From an uncultured Cohaesibacter sp. (GTDB taxonomy: Bacteria; Pseudomonadota; Alphaproteobacteria; Rhizobiales; Cohaesibacteraceae), in assembly GCF_963664735.1 (NCBI RefSeq), contig NZ_OY761553.1, positions 1,131,303 through 1,195,302 of the forward strand: a stretch of 64,000 nt of DNA, written 5' to 3'. Positions 1-9,244 of the stretch are shown here, piece by piece. The translations under genes were made by a program, and so were the position numbers. The notes beneath the pieces are model-generated. The model searched no databases, was not told where the DNA came from, and was given only the letters and a program-made list of their open reading frames with translations. The stretch's first letter is position 1; each line of letters opens with the position of its first letter.

Positions 1-120
1 GGCTGTATGGCCAGCAATGACCGGTATATTTCGACTGTTTGGCTCGAATTTACTCATCCCGTTCACCTTGCTATATGTTCGCCAGCCCCAATAACTAATC
101 TGGCAGGAAGCAGGCCACAA

Positions 121-158
121 AAGATAAAAGCGGATGCTCACATTTCGTCAGCATCCGC
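121..158 (-). terminator. Intrinsic terminator after the carbon-nitrogen hydrolase
   Basis: A perfect 9-bp inverted repeat (GCGGATGCT at 130-138 and AGCATCCGC at 150-158) lies 12 bases past the hydrolase stop codon. On the minus strand it is followed by a T-rich run (TTTTATCTT). This is the usual form of a rho-independent terminator. Confidence 0.85.
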
Positions 159-170
159 CCAAAACTTTAT

Positions 171-995
171 CTATTTAACTGCGGCCAATGAATAGATATC
201 GGTACGCCGGTTGTTAATGGACGGCATGATTTGTCTGTTTGAATCAAACTGTGCAATGTCGATTTCAGCGGTGGTTACGCCAACTTCTTCGCCAGCACGA
301 GCCAGAATCTTGCCCCAAGGGTCGATAATCATGCTGTTGCCATAGTTGCCATGACCCGGCAGATATTCACCGCATTGGCCACAAGCGACAACAAAGCATC
401 CATTCTCAATTGCACGCGCACGAAGCAGCAATTCCCAGTGAGCATTACCGGTGAATGCAGTAAAGGCAGCAGGCAAGAACAGGATTTTAGCACCAGCGAG
501 TGCCTGAAGACGGAACAATTCAGGGAAGCGCAAATCGTAACAAATGCTCAGGCCAGATTTCACGCCTGCGATTTCTGTCGTCACGATTTCCTCACCGGGC
601 TTCACAGTCCTGGATTCTACAAAGTCGACTTCTCCAGGGATCTGGATATCGAACATATGCAGTTTTCTATAGGTAGCGGTTACATCACCTTCCGGATTGA
701 AAACAACCAGAGTGTTTCCCACGCGCTTTTCGTCATTTGAACGAACACGGAATGTGCCCCCTAGAACCCAGATACCCAATTCCTTGGCCTTGGCAGAAAG
801 AGCAGACCAGAGAGGTCCTCCCTCTTCTTCGGAATTCTCATAGACGCCTTCGTCAACACCCATGTAATCGAGGCATTCGGGCAGAACCGCGACTTCGGCC
901 CCATCTTTTGCAGCTTCATCCAGAAGACGAAGGGCGGTTTTGGTATTTTCAGCTTTATCAGCTTTTGAGTTCACCTGGCAGACTGCGATTTTCAT
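171..995 (-). CDS. Carbon-nitrogen hydrolase (nitrilase superfamily, Nit1/Nit2-like amidase)
   Basis: A 274-residue cytoplasmic hydrolase of the nitrilase superfamily, which cleaves C-N bonds of amides. The full Glu-Lys-Cys triad is visible: E40 in LPECLDYM, K111 in YRKLHMF and C152 in SICYDLRFPE. The sequence most resembles the Nit subgroup that hydrolyses deaminated glutathione or omega-amides. I start at the ATG at 995 (MKIAVCQ), where homology begins; an upstream in-frame ATG at 1052 would add an unlikely tail. It faces the transport cluster at 1341 across a shared intergenic region, so the pair may share a regulator and substrate. The exact amide is not readable from sequence. Confidence 0.9.
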   Translation of the reverse strand: MKIAVCQVNSKADKAENTKTALRLLDEAAKDGAEVAVLPECLDYMGVDEGVYENSEEEGGPLWSALSAKAKELGIWVLGGTFRVRSNDEKRVGNTLVVFNPEGDVTATYRKLHMFDIQIPGEVDFVESRTVKPGEEIVTTEIAGVKSGLSICYDLRFPELFRLQALAGAKILFLPAAFTAFTGNAHWELLLRARAIENGCFVVACGQCGEYLPGHGNYGNSMIIDPWGKILARAGEEVGVTTAEIDIAQFDSNRQIMPSINNRRTDIYSLAAVK

Positions 996-1340
996 TTTAT
1001 ATTCCTGCAAGTTGTATAGCGTTTTGTAAAAATGATACGTAGCAATATACATACATTAAATGCACCTCATGTATACGCTAAATTGGAATTTCCACAATCA
1101 TAGCCATTTCTCAGATGATGAAAAAGAAGTATATTGCCCATTAATTAGTCTTTTTGTGGAAATTTCATGATTCCTCCCTTTTCAATGCATTTTGTTTGAC
1201 AAAAAATAGGCACGCATATAGGCTTCATGTATACAAGAAAAATGCGATTAAGCAATTATTATCCATGAACATCGCGCATCTTCCGTTCCGTTTTCATGGA
1301 CAAATTCCAGAGCTAAACGACCTTTCGTAAAGGGAACACT
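996..1340. promoter_or_regulatory. Divergent promoter region with ATGTATAC motifs and a spaced inverted repeat
   Basis: Intergenic region between the hydrolase and the ABC cluster. Rightward, TTGACA (1196-1201) is followed 17 bases later by a weak -10, TAGGCT (1219-1224). The octamer ATGTATAC occurs at 1069-1076 and 1227-1234, the second just after the -10. ATGTATAC with flanking CA/AA resembles operators of GntR-family (FadR/FCD type) repressors. A 12-base inverted pair (GGAATTTCCACA at 1085-1096, TGTGGAAATTTC at 1155-1166; 11 of 12 match) spans 58 bases. No GntR gene is in the window. Confidence 0.5.
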
Positions 1341-2894
1341 ATGTCCAATAATGATCACAAACCTGCAGCCTTTCAGCCAACGCGTCGCGGCGTACTGGCG
1401 ATGATGGGCGGATCAGTTGTCGCGCTATCCTTGAGCAAAATGGCCTTGGCAGCACCCGCATCTGGTGTTTTGCGCTATGCACTATCCACCTTCCCTCCAA
1501 GCATTAGCCCATGGTCAAATACCGGCGCTGCAGCAGGCACTGTAAAGCAGATGCTCATGCGCGGCCTGACCGGATATGACGAGAATGGCAAACTGGTTGG
1601 TGAGCTGGCAGAAAGCTGGACCATGGTCGACAGCACCACCTGGAGCTTCAAGCTCAGAGACAATGCCTTCTTCAGCAACGGCAAACCGGTAACTTCTGCT
1701 GACATATCCTACTCTATCGGCAAAATTCTGGCAGATGAATCAACTGCTTATGTGAAAGGTGACCTTTCCATTATCAAGGAAGTCAAGGTCGTAGACGACA
1801 AGAATTTCCAGCTCATTCTGACACGCCCTTCATCAACCTTGCTCAATGTATTCGGCATTGCTGACTGCCCGATGCTCTCAGCTGAAAGCACTGATGAAAA
1901 CCCGATCAGCTGTGGGCCTTTCATTAAGAAAAGCGAAGAGCGCGGTTCCTATATCGAGCTGTCTCGCTTTGACAAATTCTACAAGGAAGAAGAGCCATAT
2001 CTGGAAGGTGTTCGCTTCATCACCTATTCCGATCAGGACTTGAGATACGCCGCTCTCGAAGCCGGCGATGTTGACGTTATCGAGTATGTACCATGGCCAA
2101 AATTCGATGCCGCCGAAGCATCTCCAGATATCAATTTGAAAAGCGCCCTTGGTCCATTCATGTTCCTTCTGTTCAACTGTGTTGAAGGACCGTTCAAGGA
2201 TCCTAAAGTCCGTCAGGCTGTAGGCTATGCCATTGAGCGTCAGGACGTGGTTGACGGCGCTTTTGCCGGTCGCGGCAAAAATCTTTATGGCTTCCCGAAC
2301 CCGGAAGGCTCACCGTTTGATCTTTCTGATCCTGCTGTTGAATGGACCTTTGATCCGGAGAAGGCCAAAGCCATGTTGGCAGAAGCCGGATACCCGAATG
2401 GATTTGACTGTCGCCTGCTTGCAACCTCAACCTATGCCATGCATCAGGACACTGCCTCTATCGTTCAAGCCTATTTGCAGGCGATCGGCATCAATGCCCA
2501 GCTTGTTCTGCCTGACTGGAGCTCTCGTATCACCGCTGGTAAAAATGGTGATTATGACATCGCGGTTCATGGCACATCCGGGCTCTTCAATGACCCTGAT
2601 GCAGTTGCAGCATTGGTGCGCACCTCTACTGGCACGTTCCTGCAATCGCATGGTTTCAAAAGCGATCATATAGATGATTTGCTTGCCAAGGGCCGGGAAG
2701 AATCTGACTTTGCGAAACGCGAAGCCATCTACAAGGAACTGGCTAAAGCCTATTTCGAAGAAGTTCCTCAGGTTCCTCTGAACTGGCGCCAGCAAGGTTT
2801 TGCAACGCGTGCGAATATCGAAGGATTTGAGATTCTTCCAGGCTTCCTGAACGTTCTGTCTGGTTTCACCCTAGACCAAACCAAAAAGAGCTGA
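1341..2894 (+). CDS. ABC transporter substrate-binding protein, family 5 (peptide/opine/nickel type)
   Basis: A 517-residue periplasmic binding protein of the SBP_bac_5 family, which captures oligopeptides, opines or related solutes. The N-terminus has a twin-arginine-like export signal (TRRGVLAMMGG followed by a hydrophobic stretch ending ALAAPAS). The family core follows: LAESWTMVDSTTWSFKLRDNA, then the KP-V-SADISYSI segment, and the YPNGFDC-like motif late in the protein. The gene opens a transport operon; its stop lies 9 bases before the first permease gene. Substrate is unknown; the neighbouring creatininase-like and amidase genes hint at an amide-containing solute. Confidence 0.92.
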   Translation: MSNNDHKPAAFQPTRRGVLAMMGGSVVALSLSKMALAAPASGVLRYALSTFPPSISPWSNTGAAAGTVKQMLMRGLTGYDENGKLVGELAESWTMVDSTTWSFKLRDNAFFSNGKPVTSADISYSIGKILADESTAYVKGDLSIIKEVKVVDDKNFQLILTRPSSTLLNVFGIADCPMLSAESTDENPISCGPFIKKSEERGSYIELSRFDKFYKEEEPYLEGVRFITYSDQDLRYAALEAGDVDVIEYVPWPKFDAAEASPDINLKSALGPFMFLLFNCVEGPFKDPKVRQAVGYAIERQDVVDGAFAGRGKNLYGFPNPEGSPFDLSDPAVEWTFDPEKAKAMLAEAGYPNGFDCRLLATSTYAMHQDTASIVQAYLQAIGINAQLVLPDWSSRITAGKNGDYDIAVHGTSGLFNDPDAVAALVRTSTGTFLQSHGFKSDHIDDLLAKGREESDFAKREAIYKELAKAYFEEVPQVPLNWRQQGFATRANIEGFEILPGFLNVLSGFTLDQTKKS

Positions 2895-2903
2895 GGCGGC
2901 TAG

Positions 2904-3857
2904 ATGGCCGGATTTTTTGTCCAAAGAACAATACGGGCTGCGGTGATGCTTTGCGTCATCGCCACCCTGATTTTTTCAGTCCTTCAGGTCGTTCCCGGTG
3001 ACCCGGCGGAGCTTCTGCTCTCTTCGGGCGGCCGGACGGCAACGCCAGAAGCGGTTGAAAATTTGCGTAAAAAGATGGGACTGGACTTGCCCGTAACGGT
3101 GCAGTTCAAAAACTATGTTTCTAACATTTTGCATCTGCAGTTCGGAGAATCCATCATTGACGGGTCTTCCATCACCAGCAACATCGCAAAACGGCTTCCT
3201 CGCACGCTCGAATTGATTTTAGCTGCTGCGGTTCTCGCTCTTTTGATCGCACTGCCATCGGGCACCTATGCTGCGCTCAATGCGAATGGACTGTTTGACC
3301 GCTTCTCTTCCTGGGTAAGCGCTCTCTTGCTATCAGTGCCAGTATTCGTTGTCGGCACCATTCTGATCTACATTTTTGCCCAAACACTGAAGGTCTTGCC
3401 CGCAGGTGGATATGTCGCTTTGGAAAAATCGCCCCTGCAACATTTGTCCATGCTGTTGCTGCCTGCTGTTTCCGTTTCCTTCAACTTGATGGCGATCATT
3501 TTCCGCATGGTTCGTGGGTCCGTTATGGAAGCGCAATCTGCTGATTGGGTTCGCACTGCCAAAGCCAAGGGGCTCAGCTGGCGTAAAGTTGTCAGCCGTC
3601 ATATTGTACGCAACTCTCTTGGTCCTGTTATTACCGTTGTCGGCATCCAGCTGGGCGTGCTGTTGGGCTCTACCGTGCTCATTGAATATGTCTACAACTG
3701 GCCCGGCCTATCCGGCATGCTGGTAACGGCAGTGGAGCAACGCGACTATCCGACGGTTCAGGCTCTGGTCCTGACCATTTCCGCTCTGTTTATCCTAATC
3801 AATCTTCTCGTCGAAATTCTCTACTTTCTTCTTGATCCGAGGATACAGGCCAAATGA
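2904..3857 (+). CDS. ABC transporter permease, DppB/OppB type
   Basis: A 317-residue inner-membrane permease of the dipeptide/oligopeptide ABC family. It opens with a membrane segment (IRAAVMLCVIATLIFSVLQ) followed by VVPGDPAELLL, the signature start of DppB-type proteins. Further membrane segments follow, as does the EAA-loop region (ADWVRTAKAKGLSWRKVVSRH) that docks the ATPase. It ends with the usual LDPRI motif. The stop codon overlaps the start of the next gene by 4 bases, so the two are translationally coupled. It pairs with the permease half of the following fusion protein. Confidence 0.93.
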   Translation: MAGFFVQRTIRAAVMLCVIATLIFSVLQVVPGDPAELLLSSGGRTATPEAVENLRKKMGLDLPVTVQFKNYVSNILHLQFGESIIDGSSITSNIAKRLPRTLELILAAAVLALLIALPSGTYAALNANGLFDRFSSWVSALLLSVPVFVVGTILIYIFAQTLKVLPAGGYVALEKSPLQHLSMLLLPAVSVSFNLMAIIFRMVRGSVMEAQSADWVRTAKAKGLSWRKVVSRHIVRNSLGPVITVVGIQLGVLLGSTVLIEYVYNWPGLSGMLVTAVEQRDYPTVQALVLTISALFILINLLVEILYFLLDPRIQAK

Positions 3858-5758
3858 CTTATCTGACCACATTAGCCAAAAAGTTTCCTCGGCGCATGAT
3901 CCTGCCTACGATCTTTTTGCTCATCATTATCCTGACGCCTTTCTTCGTATCGTTCATTACCTCAGCTGATCCGACCCACATTTCCATCAAGGGACGTATG
4001 GCGCTACCATCCTTTGATCATCCTCTTGGTCAGGACGAATTTGGCCGGGACCGTCTTGCTCGGGTGCTGTATGGCGGGCAGGTTTCTCTTACGACGGCTT
4101 TTTCAGCCTCCGCAATTGCATGCATTGTTGGCGTGCTCTTTGGTTTGATCGGCGCTTTCTTCAGAGGACCGTTTGACTTCATCACAGGACGTATCGCGGA
4201 CATCGTTCTCTGCTTTCCACCAATTTTGTTGGCGCTCCTGTCTGTGACCTTATTTGGTCCGGGCGTTGCTACTCTGATTGCGGTTTTGTCGGTTCTCTAC
4301 TTCCCCATTTTCGCACGTATTGCCTTTGCTGAAACCCAGCGAGTATCTGCACTGGAGTTCGTTGAAGCCTCCCGCGCGCTAGGAACCCCATCGTCCCGAA
4401 TTCTATTCAAAACGATTTTGCCAAACATCGCAGGTCCGATTTCGATCCAGTTTTCGCTCACGGTTGCTGCGGCAATTACCATCGAAAGTGGCCTTTCCTT
4501 CCTCGGACTGGGTGTTGTACCCCCTGCACCATCGTGGGGCCAGATGATCCGTGGGGCTCGCAGCTTCATGACGCAGGACCCGCTTGGCATTTTCATTCCG
4601 TGCGCGGCACTGGCTCTTACCATCTTTGCCATAAACCTCTTCTGTGACCGACTGCGCGATGCTCTTGATCCCAAGGGAAACATGTTGCCCAAGCGTAGAA
4701 GTGCCCTCTCGTTCAGCGGACAGAAGATGGCCAAGGGCTTCCTGTCAGATGGCATGGTAGCAAGTGCTCAAGGGCTTGAGCTGGGCGCCAAAAGCGCCAA
4801 GGGCGACTATATTCCGCTCATTGAAGATACCTCCATTGACCTTCAAGAAGGTTCCTGTACAGCACTTGTCGGAGAAAGCGGATCAGGGAAGTCTCTTACC
4901 TCCCTTGCCTTTCTGAAGCTTCTTCCCGATGCAATCAGTCTGGAAGGCGGAGATCTGTCGCTCAGGACCAAGGGTGGAAACGTCATTTCACTTACCAACA
5001 CAAGTGAAAAGTCGATGGAGAAGGTTCGGGGCAACGAGATCGCCATGATCTTTCAGGACCCGATGACCGCTCTTAACCCAGTGCACAAGGTCGGCAAACA
5101 GATGGTTGAAGCCATTCTTGCGCATAAGGACATGAGCAAGGCCGAAGCTCGCGAACGCGCCATCAAGCTGCTCGAAGTTGTCGGCATCAATGAGCCTGAA
5201 CGGCGTTTCAACAGCTATCCGCACCAGATGTCAGGAGGCATGCGCCAGCGTGTGGTCATTGCCATGGCTCTGACTTGCGAACCCAAACTGCTCATTCTCG
5301 ACGAACCGACAACAGCTCTGGACGTAACCATTCAGGCAGAGATCATCGAACTTTTGAAAGAGCTGCGCCGAGAATATGACAACGGTTTGAGCATGCTCTT
5401 CATCAGCCATAATCTGGCAGTTGTTTCACAGATCGCAGACCGCGTCATGGTCATGTATTCGGGACGTATCGTTGAAGATGGTCCGACCGAAAAAGTCATG
5501 AAATGCCCACGCCATCCTTACACGAAGGGCCTCATCTCCTCGATGCCATCTTCTCACGAGACGCTTCATTGTTCTCGTGGAGATCGGCTTGAAATGATTG
5601 GCGGCACACCTCCACTACCCAGTGACCGTCCATCAGGCTGCGCATTCAGAGACCGCTGTCCAATGGCTATTGATGCCTGCGCCAAGAAAATTCCGACGTT
5701 CGAAATCTTTGACGAAGAAGACCGTACCGTTCGTTGTCTCAGAGCAAGGGAGATATAA
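3854..5758 (+). CDS. Fused ABC permease (DppC type) and ATPase (DppD type)
   Basis: A 634-residue fusion of two proteins that are usually separate. Residues 1 to about 275 form a DppC-like permease ([16 protein letters not shown], then an EAA loop around [23 protein letters not shown] and ending [11 protein letters not shown]). After a linker of about 35 residues comes a complete ATPase: Walker [10 protein letters not shown]-loop MIFQDP, signature MSGGMRQR, Walker [13 protein letters not shown] and H-loop ISHN. The C-terminus has the oligopeptide-ATPase extension with clustered Cys ([10 protein letters not shown]...VRC) seen in Dpp/Opp ATPases. It works with the DppB-type permease and the second ATPase downstream. 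No stop or frameshift separates the halves. Confidence 0.92.
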   Translation: MTYLTTLAKKFPRRMILPTIFLLIIILTPFFVSFITSADPTHISIKGRMALPSFDHPLGQDEFGRDRLARVLYGGQVSLTTAFSASAIACIVGVLFGLIGAFFRGPFDFITGRIADIVLCFPPILLALLSVTLFGPGVATLIAVLSVLYFPIFARIAFAETQRVSALEFVEASRALGTPSSRILFKTILPNIAGPISIQFSLTVAAAITIESGLSFLGLGVVPPAPSWGQMIRGARSFMTQDPLGIFIPCAALALTIFAINLFCDRLRDALDPKGNMLPKRRSALSFSGQKMAKGFLSDGMVASAQGLELGAKSAKGDYIPLIEDTSIDLQEGSCTALVGESGSGKSLTSLAFLKLLPDAISLEGGDLSLRTKGGNVISLTNTSEKSMEKVRGNEIAMIFQDPMTALNPVHKVGKQMVEAILAHKDMSKAEARERAIKLLEVVGINEPERRFNSYPHQMSGGMRQRVVIAMALTCEPKLLILDEPTTALDVTIQAEIIELLKELRREYDNGLSMLFISHNLAVVSQIADRVMVMYSGRIVEDGPTEKVMKCPRHPYTKGLISSMPSSHETLHCSRGDRLEMIGGTPPLPSDRPSGCAFRDRCPMAIDACAKKIPTFEIFDEEDRTVRCLRAREI

Positions 5759-5760
5759 GT

Positions 5761-6759
5761 ATGGCTTCTCCTTCAGATACAATTATCAAGCCGCTTGTCG
5801 AAGTCAGTCATCTTAACAAGAGTTATCCGGTTGCCAAACCGGGTCTGTGGGGCAAGCAGAATATGCAAGTCCTGCGCGATGTCAGTCTGACCGTAATGCC
5901 CGGAGAGATTGTTGGGCTCGTTGGCGAAAGTGGCTCTGGCAAAAGCACGGTTGGCCGCTTGATCCTCAATCTGACAGATGCGGATTCGGGCTCCATCAAA
6001 TTTGATGGTGAAGAGCTGACAACCGCATCACCGAAACGTATTCGCGCTCTGCGCAAGGACATTCAGGTCATTTTTCAGGACCCTTATGCCAGCCTAGATC
6101 CTCGCAAGACAATCAGGGCGATCCTGAGCGAAGCGCTTGATGCGCATAAGCTGCACACGGGTTCGGCACGTCAATCAAGGCTCGAAGAGTTGCTAGAACT
6201 TGTTGGCCTTAACAAGAATTTTCTTGATCGCTTGCCGCACCAGTTTTCCGGCGGTCAACGCCAGAGGATCGGCATTGCGCGCGCACTGGCCGTAGAGCCA
6301 CGCTTTATCGTTGCTGACGAAGCGGTCTCCGCTCTTGACGTTTCCATTCAGGCTCAGGTCTTGAATCTGCTTGCAGACCTGAGAGAAAAGATCGGCATTT
6401 CCCTTCTGTTCATCAGCCACGATCTATCGGTCGTGCGTTTTCTGTCTGACCGGGTACTTGTAATGTATCTGGGCAAGATCATGGAAAGCGGTCCGGCTGA
6501 TGACGTGCATTTCTCCCCATACCACCCCTACACCGAAGCACTCGTTTCGTCAGAGCCAAGCCTGTTGCACGAAAAGCAACGTCTAACCCTTACCGGCGAA
6601 ATCCCTTCCCCGTTGTCCCCTCCATCAGGATGCGTATTCCGGACCCGTTGCCCTTATGCCATCGAAGCATGTTCGCAAACGGTTCCTGAACTCAGAGAAA
6701 TCTCGAAAGACCATTCTTCGGCCTGCATCAGAGATGACATAATGAAAGAAAAAGCATGA
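5761..6759 (+). CDS. ABC transporter ATP-binding protein, DppF/OppF type
   Basis: A 332-residue ATPase, the partner of the DppD half of the fusion protein. Visible motifs are Walker [11 protein letters not shown]-loop VIFQDPYASLDPR, signature FSGGQRQRIGIARAL, Walker B FIVADEAVSALD and H-loop ISHDL. It ends with the oligopeptide/dipeptide C-terminal extension (GCVFRTRCPYAIEAC). The start is the ATG at 5761, preceded by AAGGGAG and only 2 bases after the previous stop. An ATG further upstream in frame lies within the preceding gene and is less likely. Its stop overlaps the next start by 4 bases. Confidence 0.93.
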   Translation: MASPSDTIIKPLVEVSHLNKSYPVAKPGLWGKQNMQVLRDVSLTVMPGEIVGLVGESGSGKSTVGRLILNLTDADSGSIKFDGEELTTASPKRIRALRKDIQVIFQDPYASLDPRKTIRAILSEALDAHKLHTGSARQSRLEELLELVGLNKNFLDRLPHQFSGGQRQRIGIARALAVEPRFIVADEAVSALDVSIQAQVLNLLADLREKIGISLLFISHDLSVVRFLSDRVLVMYLGKIMESGPADDVHFSPYHPYTEALVSSEPSLLHEKQRLTLTGEIPSPLSPPSGCVFRTRCPYAIEACSQTVPELREISKDHSSACIRDDIMKEKA

Positions 6760-7565
6760 AGAACACAGTAAAAATTGCAGAGCTAACAAGCGCCGAAGCA
6801 AAAGAAAGCCTTACTGACAAAGCGGTATTGCTCATTCCCATGGGATCTCTTGAAGATCAGGGCACGCACGCACCGATGGGAGATTATTTAACGGCTGAAG
6901 CCGTAGCGATCGACATTGCAAAAGAAGCCACAAAGCAGGGCGTTCCGACCTTTGTTTCTCCGGTCATTCCGTTCGGCGGCAAAGACTGGTTTGAAAGCAG
7001 CCTGGGCGGTGTTTCTCTTAGCCATGCCACCATTGCAGCTATCCTTGACGAAATGCTCGCCTGCTTCACCAGACATGGCCTGAAACGCATTCTGATCGTC
7101 AACGGCCATGGCGGCAACGTGCCACCAATCACCGAAGTTGCCCAGAACTGGCGCACCAAACACGGTGTCTATGTGACTTCCATGTATTTGTGGCAAATCG
7201 GCTATGGCCTTCTCAAAGAGATCCTCGGAGAAGAAGGTGCGGCCAAAAGCTCAGGTCATGGCGCTGATCCCCTCACCTCGGTTGCCATGCACTACTTCCC
7301 GGACCTTCTACGCACAGACCTGATCAAGACACCATTAACGGGCCTCAAATTGCGTGGCGCAGAAATTGGCGGCTTCGGCTTCGTCAATTATGGTGGCGTC
7401 CCATTCCTTGCCCCACTGGAAGCCGCAGAAACCGCTCCAAACGGCGTTTGGGGTGGCGATCCGAACCTGTGCTCAGCTGAAACTGGCCAGAAACTCGCCG
7501 ACAAGCTGATTGCACTTGGCGCAGGCTTCATCAAGGACCACGTTTCAAAAGAATTTACCGACTAA
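6756..7565 (+). CDS. Creatininase family amidohydrolase
   Basis: A 269-residue protein of the creatininase superfamily, metal-dependent enzymes that open cyclic amides or cleave formamide-type bonds. Metal-binding positions are visible: E33 in GSLEDQGTHAP, H38, D43 and NGHGGN at 116-121. The later family motif, usually HAGE-ETS, is GHGADPLTS here, so the last acidic ligand is altered and the activity may not be creatininase. It overlaps the preceding ATPase gene by 4 bases, which ties it to the peptide-type ABC transporter. Likely cytoplasmic, acting on the imported solute. Confidence 0.85.
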   Translation: MKNTVKIAELTSAEAKESLTDKAVLLIPMGSLEDQGTHAPMGDYLTAEAVAIDIAKEATKQGVPTFVSPVIPFGGKDWFESSLGGVSLSHATIAAILDEMLACFTRHGLKRILIVNGHGGNVPPITEVAQNWRTKHGVYVTSMYLWQIGYGLLKEILGEEGAAKSSGHGADPLTSVAMHYFPDLLRTDLIKTPLTGLKLRGAEIGGFGFVNYGGVPFLAPLEAAETAPNGVWGGDPNLCSAETGQKLADKLIALGAGFIKDHVSKEFTD

Positions 7566-7602
7566 TCAAAATACTAAAATCAAAAAAATCACCAAAAACA
7601 AA

Positions 7603-7625
7603 GCAAGGCCCAAGGGCCTTTCTTT
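7603..7625 (+). terminator. Probable intrinsic terminator or attenuator between creatininase-like and TRAP genes
   Basis: A short GC-rich hairpin (AAGGCCC at 7605-7611, GGGCCTT at 7614-7620) is followed by TCTTT. It lies in the 93-base gap before the TRAP genes and could end or reduce read-through from the ABC operon. Confidence 0.6.
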
Positions 7626-7658
7626 CCAGCAAATCACCTTAAAAATTCAGAGGACAAT

Positions 7659-8663
7659 ATGAAGTTCAAGAAAACATTTGCAGCTGCAATGGCTGCTGTC
7701 TCCGCACTTCTCGTCGTTTCCAGCGTCAACACCGCTTCCGCCGAGACATGGAGAATGGCAACAAAAATGCCGACCGACAGTCCGGAAGGCAAGGTATTTT
7801 CCTATTTCGCCGATCAGGTCAAAAAAGAGACTGACGGCAAGCTGACAATCACCGTATTCCCGAATGAGCAGTTGGGTAAAGAAGACGCGGTTCTCGAGCA
7901 GCTCCAGTCTGGCATTATCAATATCTATGCTGAAGGTTTCCCCTTTATGAGGAAATGGGTGCCAGAACTTCAGTGGATTGAACCACCATTCATTTTTGAC
8001 GGCTTCGATCACTGGGCTCGCTTCATGCATTCCGATCTGGTTACCGGCTGGTTCAAGGAAGCCGCCGAGAAATCCGGCATTATTCCACTTGGCAGCCCGA
8101 CCGAAATCCTTCGTGGACCATACCGCGTAATGGTCTCCAACAAGCCGGTCAACAGCATCGAAGACCTGAAGGGTCTCAAGTTGCGCATGCACAATGCCAA
8201 ACTGAATGCCGAGGTATGGTCCACACTTGGTGCAGAAGTTATCACCCTGCCTTGGAGCGATGTCTATTCCGCTATCTCCAAGGGTATCGTAAATGCTGTG
8301 AACAGCCCAATGGCGCTGGTAGAATCCATGCGGTTTAACGAGGTTGCCCCTTACATCATTCGTAACGATGAATACTGGCAGTCTGTCGGCTTTATGATGA
8401 ACCAGAAATCATACGAAGCTCTTGACGAGACCACCAAAGAACAGGTGCTCAAAGCTTACAAAGCTACGGGTGAATATTCCAAAAAGCTTATGAATGACGC
8501 AGCGGACGCAAGCCTTGAACGCATGAAGGCAAAGGGCGCAAGTTTCTCCGTTATCGACACCGCCAAGCTTGTTCAGATGGCAGCCCCTTACTATCAGGGT
8601 CTGGCTGATGCCGGCAAATTGCCTGAAGGTTTGCTAGAAACTGTCAACGCAACGCGCAAATAA
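7659..8663 (+). CDS. TRAP transporter substrate-binding protein (DctP family)
   Basis: A 334-residue periplasmic receptor of a TRAP (tripartite ATP-independent) transporter, which takes up mostly organic acids. A Sec signal peptide (MKFKKTFAAAMAAVSALLVVS) ends near TASA-ET. The DctP core is clear: GKLTITVFPNEQLGKEDAVLEQLQSG, then SIEDLKGLKLRM with the Arg that normally binds a substrate carboxylate, and LPWSDVYSAISKGIVNAVNSP. It is the first of three consecutive genes for a complete TRAP system. The substrate is unknown, but a carboxylate is expected from the family. Confidence 0.93.
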   Translation: MKFKKTFAAAMAAVSALLVVSSVNTASAETWRMATKMPTDSPEGKVFSYFADQVKKETDGKLTITVFPNEQLGKEDAVLEQLQSGIINIYAEGFPFMRKWVPELQWIEPPFIFDGFDHWARFMHSDLVTGWFKEAAEKSGIIPLGSPTEILRGPYRVMVSNKPVNSIEDLKGLKLRMHNAKLNAEVWSTLGAEVITLPWSDVYSAISKGIVNAVNSPMALVESMRFNEVAPYIIRNDEYWQSVGFMMNQKSYEALDETTKEQVLKAYKATGEYSKKLMNDAADASLERMKAKGASFSVIDTAKLVQMAAPYYQGLADAGKLPEGLLETVNATRK

Positions 8664-8676
8664 GCAGCACCATCTA

Positions 8677-9243
8677 ATGAAAGAAATCCTGAACTATAAA
8701 GTGGAGAGCCCGTATCAACGGGTTCTTCGCCAAGTGGATCATGCATTATGGTCAATTGCGAGCATTTTTCAGCATTTGGCCAACATGTGTCTGCTTCTCA
8801 TGCTCGTACTGACCTCAGCAACCATCATCCTGCGCCCCTTTGGCCTGTCGGCATATTGGATCTGGCCTTGGACAATGGTTCTGTTCATTTGGCTATGTTT
8901 CCTTGGCTTTTGCGCGTTCTTTGTTCAGCTCAAGGACGTTCGCGTCGACTTTATTGCTCAAAGACTTGGGAAAACGGCCATTGCAGCGACGAGACTTCTT
9001 TCTGACTTTTGCACGCTAGCTGTTTCAGGAACCCTACTTTGGCAGATGCCGACTTTTCTTGAAAAATCGCAAGGCATTGTTGACGGAGCGTTGCTTCCCG
9101 GAGGGGAAGAGCTTTTCCGCCAGGCGCTGTCGATCCCTCTTTTGCTTTCATTGATCATTATCGCCCCTTCGGCTCTGCTCGATTTGCTCAAGATGATCGT
9201 TGGTCTTCCGGAAAACCTGCCAGATAGCGTCGTGGAGGACTAA
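8677..9243 (+). CDS. TRAP transporter small permease (DctQ family)
   Basis: A 188-residue membrane protein with four hydrophobic segments, the usual DctQ topology. It lies 13 bases after the receptor gene and 1 base before the large permease gene. The segment ending FCAFFVQLKDVRVDFIAQRLG matches the conserved DctQ loop that usually reads as a charged helix after the second membrane segment. It forms the membrane complex with the large subunit; no catalytic motif is expected. Confidence 0.88.
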   Translation: MKEILNYKVESPYQRVLRQVDHALWSIASIFQHLANMCLLLMLVLTSATIILRPFGLSAYWIWPWTMVLFIWLCFLGFCAFFVQLKDVRVDFIAQRLGKTAIAATRLLSDFCTLAVSGTLLWQMPTFLEKSQGIVDGALLPGGEELFRQALSIPLLLSLIIIAPSALLDLLKMIVGLPENLPDSVVED

Positions 9244-9244
9244 T

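Noticed and set aside
7-195. Short open frame at the left edge
   Set aside because: It overlaps the hydrolase end and its terminator hairpin and shows no ribosome site.
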